Assembly: GCF_000485595.1 (NCBI RefSeq)
Contig: NW_014577835.1
Span: 68,007 to 91,158, forward strand
From: Priapulus caudatus
Lineage: Eukaryota > Priapulida > Priapulimorpha > Priapulimorphida > Priapulidae
DNA: 23,152 nucleotides
Direction of reading: 5' to 3'
Of the stretch, positions 10,481 through 18,600 are shown piece by piece. Position 1 is the stretch's first letter; each line of letters begins with the position of its first letter. Position numbers and translations under genes: made by a program. A model generated the notes under the pieces. The model was given only the letters and a program-made list of their open reading frames with translations, ran no database searches and was not told the DNA's origin.

Positions 10481-10488
10481 TGACGTCA
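10481..10488. promoter_or_regulatory. CRE palindrome TGACGTCA
   Basis: A perfect TGACGTCA, the CREB/ATF consensus, lies about 460 bp upstream of the ARL13B start. An 8-mer can occur by chance in a window this long, and nearby sequence may be repeat-derived. Confidence 0.3.
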
Positions 10489-10711
10489 CACAAGTTCCAA
10501 CCCTTTGGGCCTTTTTTTTATTATGCAAAAATTGTTGGTCCAAGCGGGGTCCAAGCCTAGTTTTAGCACCCCCTGATTATTATATAGTTTAGCATATGCG
10601 AAAACATAATTATTGCGGGACTCCCAAACTATCCTTGGTCCAACTAGTTTAATCCAATCCGAACGAGTTGACCTGCTTTCTTCTGCCTTCCTCACAGTCA
10701 TTTGACGCTTT

Positions 10712-10725
10712 GTTGCTACGGCTAC
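10712..10725 (+). promoter_or_regulatory. X-box-like (RFX) site upstream of ARL13B
   Basis: GTTGCTACGGCTAC matches 11 of 14 positions of the canonical X-box GTTGCCATGGCAAC. A further half site, GGTAAC, follows at once, and another half-site sequence (TTGGCAACC) lies near 10803, closer to the start codon. RFX factors bind such sites in many ciliary gene promoters (family knowledge). The position, about 230 bp upstream of the first ATG, is typical. No transcription start can be seen. Confidence 0.45.
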
Positions 10726-10941
10726 GGTAACGTGCGTAAGCGATATCGATTGTAAGTGAGAGATTCCTACTCGTCGGCGGTTGAATGTATTGTTTGCGTG
10801 CTTGGCAACCATCGTGGAGCGAATTTGTACATGTTGAAATTGAAAGTGTAGCTTAAACTGCTAGAATAGGGTGTTTATCTTGCATCTCTTGTATATTATG
10901 AGTGTTGCAAGTAATACTGAATTATAGGCTCAGGGCGTCAG

Positions 10942-11000
10942 ATGTTCAGCGTGATGGGAAATTGTATATCGTGTTGGAAACGCCACCGCGAACCTCACAA
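10942..11000 (+). CDS. ARL13B: ARL13B coding exon 1 (N-terminal lipid anchor)
   Basis: This exon encodes [11 protein letters not shown] and then a basic stretch ending REPH plus two bases (AA) of a Lys codon, followed by donor GTATGT at 11001. It mirrors human MFSLMASCC...REPV. It is too short for routine ORF calling. Two in-frame ATGs exist: 10942 (C at -3, T at +4, weak context) and 10954 (G at -3, G at +4, strong context). I chose the first because it gives residue-for-residue agreement with the human protein and an in-frame stop lies just upstream. The second would start MGNC, a possible N-myristoylation signal. Cys8 matches a known palmitoylated position in mammals. Confidence 0.88.
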
Positions 11001-14000
11001 GTATGTTGTCTATTTGTTGGCCTGAGTATCACGTTCACAATCGCGTCCCAGTCGCATGTTGGTTGTGTCATATTGCTATATGATATACACCTTATAGTTT
11101 GCATGATATCATATAGGGCCTAATACATTCTTAGTCATAACAGTTGCATTACGTAACGGCTTCAGACTCAGTGTTTGATTTGATTAAGCAGGTGTGACTA
11201 AGTTACAGCTAGCGATATATATGGTGAATATTCTCAAAAAAACAAGTGAAGAAGTGTTAATTTATAACATTGTTATAAATTAACACTTCTTGCTATGATG
11301 ATGTTTGAGAATATTGCTGACTACATGCTCAACCAAGGTTTGAAACAGTCATAGAAATCATAGGTGTAACGATTCACCAATAATTAAATTAAGGCAATAG
11401 TCGACTCAATACGCACATTAATGCTCGTAGTCATAACATAGGGTCTATGTCCCCCAGGTTACTGCCGGAACGTACCCTGGGTACGGTCCGGTATATTGGA
11501 ACGTACCCTGGTCACTATTTGATATGGTTAGGGTTAGGATTAGGGTTAGGGAGTAGGCGTAGGCGACTTCCTAGACTCGTTAGTGGAGTAGGCGAGGTAC
11601 AGTCCGGCATATTAGATACTACCAGGGTACGTTCCGGTATACCGGACCGTACCCAGTGTACGTTCCGGCAGTACCATGGGGCGCATAGACCCTCTCAGCC
11701 ACATTAATACCTCATCTACTATCTAGTAATAGTAGGTGAATTATGATACAATGGCCCGTGATACGATAATTGATATGCAGCGTCTGTTTCGCAATACAAA
11801 CGATACGGATGTTAAACTGTGAATAAGGCCACCTAAACTATTTAATAATAATATAGCATGTGGAATTCTTTTTAATTCGAATACTTTCTTTTACTTTCTA
11901 GACTCCCTCACAATATCACGTAAATATCTTCGGCTTACATGCATAAACTAAAGTTGCTCTGCATGTTGATAATGTCGTAATCTAAATGTTATACGCTCTC
12001 GTCGTATTTACAATGGTCACTGCCTGATGACACATACTGGTGCTAGTGGTGATACTATATTTTCGGTTCATACTAAATATATCCAGTTTTAGTTTGGTGC
12101 TTCTGTTAAATTATGGTTTAGCCTAATAATAGAGTTTAGTATCATGTACTACCAGTCATTTATACAACAGCACAACCCATTTACTTGTAGGGAGATTACG
12201 TTACTGCTGGTTGGAATCGACAATGCAGGAAAGACTGTTGCTGCCAAAGGTTTATTAGGAGGTTTGTGATTGCAATTAGTTCGTGTCATAAACTAGCAAA
12301 TTACAACGGCATTTGTTTTCACGCTCATTATTGCATTTTGCCACATCTATAATTAAAAGGGATACATTTCTCTAGGTTCTTCAGATATTTTCAACTAAGA
12401 TAGGTTAAAATTACGCTTCATAAAAAGTGTTATGGTTCAATATTATTAGAAATATTTAAAAAAAATGTTTTAAAACTGACGGCTATACCGTTGCTTACAA
12501 CACGGTGGCGCCACTGGCAGCGCATCCACTGAAAAAGTTGCACAAAGCAACGTTGCGGCTGCAGGCTACAGACCGAGGGTGTTTCTTATTTATTAATTTA
12601 AGAGCAGAAGGATAATTGCAATAGCTTATAAATGACATTTAGTTTCAGTTATAATATGGATAAATTTGTCCTAAAATGAATACCGTTCGGTTAAATAGCA
12701 TTTAGGTATAAATATAATTGCACTTTTGTGATTATATAGCCCTCGGTCTGTAACGTGCAAAATAAATTGGCAAATGCGCAACGTTTTCAGGGTGGCAGCA
12801 CGATCGCGGGTGTCATGTCAGCGCCCAAAAATAAAGATTTCAAAATTCAATGTTTTATGACAAACGTGAATGCATAATTATATATATTTATAGGTATGAT
12901 AATACTGTACTATTATTTATAAATCTAGTTATTATAATATACAGACTACTCTCAAATGTTAGAGGAAATTAAGTATCGACCCCTTTGAATTCTTCTATAA
13001 TTTGGCTGCTTATTCAGTCATCCTAAGCTGCTAAGACTTCATGGTATAACTAATTAACCCACTGCACAAAGAAATTGACACTGAACAGCGAAAAAAAAAG
13101 CACCTGTAGTTTTAGCAAACGAGGTTAGTGGATAACTGCCACAAATAGACAAAAAAAAACGTTTTGCCAGTTCATTGTCCTGGAGGTTTTGCACGTGCGA
13201 TTTGCGTGGTTGGTAATCTACCGTTTGCGCAGACGGCAATAATAAAAATATTGTTTGTTTGCCCTCACCTGACCAACCCGCCAAAAAGGGAAAAAGGGGC
13301 CGACTCAAACATTTTTATTGATCTTTCCCATTTTTTTATTCTTTACAAATTGTATCCAAGCAAAACAAACATTCAACATAAAAGGTATCTCCACGCAAGC
13401 ACACCCGAGCATGTAGACACGTACGCACCATGCTAAATTTGTAAAAAGACCCCCCACAAAAAAAGCCTACCTACCTATCGAAACTTTTCAGCTTGGGTCG
13501 GGTGAGGGCAAACAAAGATTTTTTTAATTGTGGCTTCATCTGCTATGTTCTGTGTTTGCGTCGTAAGCTTCGCGCGTTGTCTCACGATACGTCTGCGCGT
13601 TGCAGAGTCGATCGAGGGCGTCGCGCCGACGGTCGGGTTCTCATCGTCGTCGATGAGGTACGACAAATTCGACGTGACCCTGCATGACCTCGGCGGCGGC
13701 AAGAAGATCCGCGCCATCTGGAAGAACTACTTGTCGGAGGCGTACGGCCTCATCTACGTCGTCGATTCGAGCGACGGCGAGCGCATGCAGGAGTCGAAGG
13801 CTGTTCTAAAGGACCTGCTGCAGAATCCGCGCATATCCGGCAAGCCAGTGCTAGTGTAAGCATACATACGTACACTCAGTAGTCCGCACATATCCGGCAA
13901 GCCAGTGCTAGTGTAAGCATGCATACGTACACTCAGTATAGTCCGCGCATATCCGGCAAGCCATTGCTAGTGTAAGCATGCATACGTACACTCAGTAGTC

Positions 14001-15751
14001 CGCACATATCCGGCAAGCCCGTGCTAGTGTAAGCACGCGCGTTACACGTACACTTGTTAATGTAGGCGATGATGAAAACTTACTCAAATGAGTAGTAGCC
14101 ACACAGACCCCTAAAGTAAAAATACTAGCAGCCTAGCTTATATTGCATTAAGCACCAAAGATTTGGATTTGTGTTGTTGGAAATTGATACCAAAACTGCA
14201 GTTGTACGTTATCAGCATGAAAAATTCAGAGCAATTATGTTGAGGAAAGAACTACAAGTCTTTCCCTTGTAGTTCCCAGTAGCTGTATGTATATAGATTG
14301 AATTAATTTTCATGCCAGTGGTACAAAAAGTATCGTGATCCTAGAAAATGATGCTTACGAATTGTGTCAGCATGATCATAGCCCTCAAAACCGCAGTGAT
14401 TCCACTGCTTACCAACACCAACAAACCCTCACTTTCTGTGCGACCTTCTGAAGAAATTCCGGGGCCTAACATATATTTACTCGCCATGGCGAGTGGTAGT
14501 TTTCATCAGTGCCTATATTAGGACACAGTGTTTTCATCGGACGTAGGATGGATATGTGTTGTCGCTCAATGTGCTGAGCTTTGGCCATTGTCTGCCTAGT
14601 TCAAAATATTCATTGCATTGAGCTTATGAGATAACACTGAAGATCGTGTGGTGCTGTAGAGACGCCTATACAGGTTTACATGTACTAACTGGGTCACAGA
14701 TAAACACTGGGCTTAATGGGCTATGATTAGAGATATGTGAGCAGCCTCTTCCTTAATTGGTGGCAGCTAATTAGGCAGGGTTATATATGACCCCTAGAGA
14801 GTTAAGTATATCCTAATTAGCAACATCTAATAATTCCTTATGCCCCTATAGATAGTAGTTGGTGATTTTTCTGTATTACAGACTAGCGAATAAGCAGGAC
14901 GTGCCCGGTGCGTTGGATGAGATTGATGTGGTGGATCAGCTGGATCTAGAGCTGCTAGTGAACACATATAAATGTCCCTGCAGGGTGGTGAGTGTTGAAA
15001 ACCGATCGAATATGTATTTTGAAATCTTTGAAATCTGTTTGTCTTTTCATCCTACTCGCTGATACAAATTTTTTTTAATGAAAGTTATATTACGTTTGCG
15101 TTGAGGCCATACTTCGTTTCATAGAGATTTAGTGGAAACAAACAAAGATTATGCACCCCACCCCACCCCGGATGATCAAATAGTGATGATACAATAGGTA
15201 ATACATGCCCCTCCATAAATCGCCAGTAAGTGAACGACTGCGTACACTAGTATCTAGGCTACGCGTGAGTCCGTGAGACAACCTGGTTGCTACAAGCTGG
15301 TAACAGGGTAAAAAATACACGGGAGCGATGAGCGATTCGCTCTTCAAACCTCCGAAATCGCTCCCGTGAGGCTCAAAATAGCTCGCGTAAAAAATTTTTG
15401 ACGAGATCTATTTTTTCCACACAGAATTTAGAAAAAGAGCTCCCGTGAAAAAAAAGGAATTTTCCCCCTGTTAGTATCTATGCTACGCGTGAGTCCGTGA
15501 GACAGGTTGGTAACTGCGATTGATCGGGGAATCGTCATTGCTGCGCAGGAGACATGCTCGGCGTCACTCGGCCAGGGCAAGAAGATGGACGCCGCGCTGA
15601 GAGCTGGCTTCCGCTGGCTGCTGGAGACGATCGGTGCGAACTTTGACCTTCTGCACAAGCGCGTCGAGCACGAGACGGCGCTGCAGCGGGAGGCTGAGGA
15701 ACAGGACAAGCGCGAGAGGATTGCGCGCGTGAAGAAGGCACAGGAGGAGAG
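10942..15751 (+). CDS. ARL13B: ARL13B, ciliary ARF-like GTPase (five coding exons, 3' end missing)
   Basis: ARL13B is a membrane-anchored ARF-family GTPase of the ciliary shaft. It acts as a guanine nucleotide exchange factor for ARL3 and is needed for ciliary structure and Hedgehog signalling (family knowledge). Five exons with GT-AG introns join in frame to 229 complete codons and align gap-free with human ARL13B (recalled), so numbering matches. Visible motifs: N-terminus MFSVMGNC with Cys8 and Cys11; P-loop GIDNAGKT 28-35; switch I PTVGF 51-55; switch II DLGGG 71-75; NKQD 130-133; CSA 165-167; then a Glu/Lys/Arg-rich helix from about 195, the start of the coiled coil. As in the family, Gly75 replaces the usual catalytic Gln. 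Arg79, Trp82 and Arg200, positions of human Joubert alleles, are all conserved. Human ARL13B is about 428 residues, so the C-terminal region with the RVxP ciliary targeting motif and proline-rich tail is not accounted for. An in-frame stop (10918-10920) precedes the first ATG. Confidence 0.95.
11227..11315. repeat. nested inverted repeat (hairpin) in ARL13B intron 1
   Basis: A perfect 20-bp inverted repeat (11249-11268 with 11272-11291) has a 3-nt loop. It is enclosed by a second perfect 12-bp pair, AATATTCTCAAA (11227-11238) with TTTGAGAATATT (11304-11315), across an internal loop of 10 and 12 nt. The whole could fold as one long hairpin of about 89 nt, similar in size to a microRNA precursor or a small fold-back element. 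Confidence 0.9.
11438..11692. mobile_element. MITE-like element with long terminal inverted repeats, intron 1 of ARL13B
   Basis: The ends mirror each other for about 55 bp: AGGGTCTATG, then ACTGCCGGAACGTAC and GGGTACGGTCCGGTATA on the left, with the complementary order on the right ending CATAGACCCT. The interior has no coding capacity and carries four TTAGGG-type hexamers (11528-11551, one mismatch). A related copy is at 6089-6400. No clear target duplication is visible. Confidence 0.85.
12191..12261 (+). CDS. ARL13B: ARL13B coding exon 2 (P-loop)
   Basis: Acceptor TTACTTGTAG precedes the exon and donor GTTTGT follows it. The first base completes Lys20 (AA|G). The exon then encodes [15 protein letters not shown] and the helix AAKGLLG, ending with the first base of a Glu codon. 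GIDNAGKT is the G1 nucleotide-binding loop; its Thr is the equivalent of Thr35, mutated to make the GTP-binding-deficient mammalian form. At 71 bp it is invisible to simple ORF prediction. Confidence 0.94.
12526..12792. mobile_element. MITE-like element in ARL13B intron 2
   Basis: Terminal regions of about 50 bp are imperfect inverted copies. They include a perfect 13-bp pair, TACAGACCGAGGG (12567-12579) with CCCTCGGTCTGTA (12740-12752), and the outer pair CACTGAAAAAGTTGC and GCAACGTTTTCAGG. The interior is AT-rich and non-coding. Family unknown. Confidence 0.7.
13254..13516. mobile_element. small inverted-repeat element in ARL13B intron 2
   Basis: TTTGTTTGCCCTCACC (13254-13269) is matched by its exact complement GGTGAGGGCAAACAAA (13501-13516). 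The similarity continues imperfectly inward through GACC and CAA. The 263-bp span is non-coding and MITE-like. It ends 90 bp before the exon 3 acceptor. Confidence 0.65.
13606..13855 (+). CDS. ARL13B: ARL13B coding exon 3 (switch I and II, core G domain)
   Basis: The acceptor is GCGTTGCAG. The phase joins G|AG to give Glu44. The exon covers VAPTVGF (switch I), [11 protein letters not shown] (switch II) and IRAIWKNY with Arg79 and Trp82, then [11 protein letters not shown] and [11 protein letters not shown]. Its donor is CTAGT|GTAAGC at 13856, chosen over neighbouring GT positions because it joins to exon 4 as the family sequence VLVLANKQD. Read-through meets a TAA at 13857-13859. The exon is clearly more GC-rich than its flanking introns. 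Its last 30 bases and donor are the template of a tandem repeat running into the intron. Confidence 0.97.
13826..14055 (+). repeat. tandem repeat of 57-59 bp duplicating the exon 3 splice donor
   Basis: Four copies start at 13826, 13883, 13942 and 13999 (spacings 57, 59, 57). Each contains TCCG[C]CATATCCGG-type exonic sequence ending CTAGT, then GTAAGC and downstream intron sequence with CATACGTACACTCAGT. The first copy overlaps the real end of exon 3; the other three are intronic. All four keep the donor hexamer intact (GT at 13856, 13913, 13972, 14029). The 59 spacing comes from an extra TA. Confidence 0.95.
14882..14987 (+). CDS. ARL13B: ARL13B coding exon 4 (NKQD guanine-specificity motif)
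   Basis: Acceptor CTGTATTACAG precedes the exon. The first base completes Val127 (GT|A). The exon then encodes [17 protein letters not shown] and [14 protein letters not shown], and ends in phase 0 at donor GTGAGT (14988). NKQD is the G4 motif that reads the guanine base. The sequence aligns gap-free with human LANKQDKEGAL...KCLCQI (recalled). Confidence 0.95.
15248..15504 (+). repeat. 33-bp direct repeats flanking a hairpin, ARL13B intron 4
   Basis: A 33-bp sequence beginning TAGTATCTA and containing CTACGCGTGAGTCCGTGAGA occurs at 15248-15280 and 15472-15504 with one mismatch. Between them lies a 12-bp inverted pair, CACGGGAGCGAT (15318-15329) and ATCGCTCCCGTG (15357-15368). The second copy is only 44 bp upstream of exon 5. 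This could be an insertion flanked by its duplication or a short tandem array. Confidence 0.8.
15549..15751 (+). CDS. ARL13B: ARL13B coding exon 5 (G5 motif and start of coiled coil)
   Basis: The acceptor is TTGCTGCGCAG and the exon starts in phase 0. It encodes ETCSA (G5 motif), [10 protein letters not shown] and FRWLLETI (the last G-domain helix, close to human LYWLLHVI), then a charged helix with Arg200 and the [19 protein letters not shown] type of heptad-like sequence that begins the coiled coil. It ends in phase 2 (AG of an Arg codon) at donor GTGAGA. The donor runs straight into a GA microsatellite, so the exact boundary depends on the GAGAG|GTGAGA context, but it matches the human EER position. 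Confidence 0.93.
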
Positions 15752-15753
15752 GT

Positions 15754-15789
<36 letters not shown>

Positions 15790-15840
15790 CGGAGAAGAGA
15801 GAGAGAGAGACTGAGATGAGATGAGAGAAGAGAGAGTAGG

Positions 15841-15872
<32 letters not shown>

Positions 15873-16190
15873 GAGAAGAGAAGAGTAGAGAGCCGAGTGA
15901 AGAGCAGAAGCGAGAAGCCCGATGGCGTACGAGGGAGAGTGCGGAGAATGCTGATGATGCGTAAGAGCGAGAGTAGCGAGAGCGAGAGCGAAAAGAGAAC
16001 GAGCGACTAGAGGCGAGAGGAGACAGAGAGCGGAGCGAGAGCGAGACGCGAGAGCGAGAGCGAGAGCGAGAGCGACGAGCGAGAGCGAGAGCGAGAGCGA
16101 CGAGCGAGAAGGCCGGTAGCGACGAGCGAGAGCTCGAGAGCGAGCAGTGAGAGACGAGAGCGACGAGAGAGAGAGAGCAGAGAGAGAGAT

Positions 16191-16221
<31 letters not shown>

Positions 16222-16310
16222 AGACGAGAGGAGAGAGAGAGAGATGGCGGAGAAAGCGAGTGAGAGGGAATCAAGAGACGGAGAATCCCGAGATGACATG
16301 AAAAGAAAAC
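15752..16310 (+). repeat. GA-rich polypurine tract at the start of ARL13B intron 5
   Basis: Over 550 bases on the plus strand are nearly all purine, made of (GA)n, GCGAGA and GGAGA blocks, beginning at the exon 5 donor (GTGAGAGAGAG). Long reading frames on the opposite strand here (Ser/Leu-rich, up to 259 codons) are by-products of the low complexity. Such polypurine runs can adopt triplex structures. Confidence 0.95.
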
Positions 16311-16957
16311 ACACGTGAGGAAAGTGACGTTAACACGTATCTAGTGCCTAACCATAGAGAAGCGTCACAAACTAACTGTCTATGTTATATTAAGCGAAAA
16401 GCTGAAGGTCAGAAGAAGAAAGATGTTTGCAGGTTAAAATGAGGCACCTGAGCCAATCATTTAATCTACGCCATCATACTGCTGTCGCAAGATGCAAGAA
16501 AGGACAGGTATAAATTCTGTAAACGCCCATCTACATCTTGTTGTAAGTTCGAGTAATACGCACTGTTGGCAATCTTCTTTTAGTGCTATGCTAGCAAGTC
16601 AGTTTGAATTTTTAGATCCATTATTAGTGGTGTTTAATTAATTCAATGCAAAATACATTAGAAATCATGTAATGGTCAATTCATTCAAATGTTGATGAGG
16701 CACGTATGCGTTTTACTCTAGCACGCTAAGCTCTCTTGATTAAATTAATCGATCTACTATAGAATGAATTTTCCCTCGGTAATCTCTCCTTATTTACAGT
16801 TAATTTAAAGAATGCATAGTAAAACTATTTTTTTTCTTGTATTATATGTAATAAATTCGCGGCGGCACATTACATTTAAATTATTGATGGGCCGTGCTTG
16901 TTGACAAATAACAAATTTTTGAATACGATTACCATTTTTTCCTGTTCTCCTTCATAG

Positions 16958-17036
16958 GAAAGCGGCAGGGAAATCATATGCGTGGTCGCGAACTAGAATG
17001 AAAAGCCCCTCACGAAGATTGCTGGCTGAAGTCTAG
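16958..17036 (+). CDS. possible short terminal exon of ARL13B (weak)
   Basis: A good acceptor (TTTTTTCCTGTTCTCCTTCATAG at 16935-16957 in sense) is followed by sequence whose phase fits exon 5: AG|G makes Arg. It then reads 25 codons beginning KAAGKSYAW, basic in character, before TAG at 17034-17036. Support is only splice-site quality, phase and the Arg-Lys start, which resembles human EERK. There is no NPF- or RVxP-like motif, so this would be a truncated isoform or chance. Exon 5 could equally splice to an exon beyond the window. Confidence 0.22.
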
Positions 17037-17103
17037 GAGCAAATCTCATGCGGAATCTGTCTCGCTATTAAAATAACAGTTGAGGTATGCTGGCCCTACT
17101 AAA

Positions 17104-17105
17104 TG

Positions 17106-17137
<32 letters not shown>

Positions 17138-17283
17138 AGAGTAGGAGAGAGAGAGTAGAGAGAGGAAGAGAGAGAGAGAGAGCAGAGGGAGGGGAGGGAG
17201 AGAGGGAGAGAGAGAGAGAGAAGAGGAGATGAGAGAGATGGATAGAGAGATGGAGGGGATGAGAAGGTGGAGTGAAGTGGAGA
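17104..17283 (+). repeat. second GA-rich microsatellite
   Basis: A polypurine (GA)n/GGAGA tract of about 180 bases, like the one at 15752-16310, lies just after the candidate terminal exon. Confidence 0.95.
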
Positions 17284-18180
17284 GCACAGTCAGGGGGTGT
17301 ATTTCAAATTACTTATTTTGGAAAAGCAAGGACCAGTGTGTAACACCAGTCATAGCTTGATCTGTCAGTTTATTACACAATTTTCCCATATGAGCCCAGC
17401 GAACAAGTTTGCTTCAACTATATAAACGCCTAAACATTTCACCTAGTAGAAGAAGTACACCGGTTGATGAAGAATGTGGTAGATAAGTGTTTCATGGCTG
17501 CGTTCCTATGTCAGATGGCTAGAAACATAGTATATTGCAAGCTTTTAATATTGCTGCTATGCCAATCGAGGTAACATGCTGGATTATTTCAGAAAAAAAA
17601 CAGGATATCACAGTCTGGACATGACCATTAGAAAGTGTAAAAACTGAAATGCATACGTGCAATGACGCTTACACAGAGCATTTGTATGGCATGCACTCAT
17701 TCATCATACGTAAACACATACCAGAGCAGGCATAATGTGGTGGTCCACAGTTATATACAGCATGCGGTTAACAGAAATTTTGGATACTTTGCACACGACC
17801 TGTAACGATACGACGTAAACCGGATACAACAATAAGAAATTACTCGACTTGACGATCGATGATGGAACGTTTTCGCCTTTAATCTCTTGCTCAGGGTCAC
17901 TTCAACCTTCGCGGTCCACACATGATTATGGTGGACGCTACCAAGTAGACGCATAATTTCGATAAGTACAAATGTGTAATAAAATAAGTGTGCGCGATTT
18001 AAGGCCATATTGTTATTAGCCCGCACGGTTCAACTCGCCGTCCGAAGCATGATACACCGGTCTAAGGGGCCGTAGCAGGCAACAAACCCGATCAACGGCC
18101 ATCCACTCTAGATGACCGCCTGTTAAATGTATTATATTTTTCAACCTCAATTCCTCAACGATCTGCTGTTATCAAGAATA
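17284..18180. other. no recognisable gene
   Basis: This is mixed-composition sequence. A 91-codon minus-strand open frame (17751-18026) has no recognisable motif. No clear inverted repeat or RNA gene was found. Confidence 0.5.
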
Positions 18181-18600
18181 AACAACGATTTCTCAAATAC
18201 CAACAAACAGCACCAGCAAACATAACAACGAACAACAGCAAACCACAACTATCCAATCAATCAAATAAATTAAACAATAACATATCATCACACCAAAACA
18301 ACAATAACAATAATACAGCATGCAAAAAACACAATACAAAAAACATGCACAATAACAATACACCAACAAACAACAACAACCATCACCAATACAAGCAAAT
18401 AGATATAATTCAGAATCCAAACAAACATCAACAACAGGCACGTACAATAACAATAAAACACAATAACACAACAACACACAATAACAACAACAAATAACAC
18501 AACCATCAATAACAATAACAACAAACAGCCAGCCAATCACACAAACAACAAACACGCTACAATAACATACAAAAGCACCAACACAATATCAAGCAACTGC
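18181..18600 (+). repeat. G-poor AAC/ACAAT low-complexity tract
   Basis: The plus strand is almost without G or T-runs: CAACAA, ATAACAATAAC and ACACAACA blocks for about 400 bases. The Cys/Tyr/Val-rich minus-strand frames of up to 120 codons reflect this composition. Confidence 0.9.

Noticed and set aside
10486-10812. 108-codon minus-strand frame as a divergent neighbour of ARL13B
   Set aside because: No recognisable motif, and it overlaps the putative promoter and repeat-like sequence (GTTGGTCCAAG/CTTGGTCCAAC).
13861-14050. CRISPR-like array (57-59-bp spaced repeats)
   Set aside because: The units are near-identical throughout with no unique spacers, and they copy an exon-intron junction of a eukaryotic gene.
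15535-16314. 259- and 236-codon minus-strand open frames, Ser/Leu/Arg-rich
   Set aside because: They are the complement of the GA-rich tract and of ARL13B exon 5. Composition alone keeps stops away; no domain is present.
16558-16640. Alternative ARL13B exon after acceptor CTTCTTTTAG (16574)
   Set aside because: The phase allows about 18 hydrophobic codons before TAA, which does not resemble the charged continuation expected after the EER helix. Weaker than 16958-17036.
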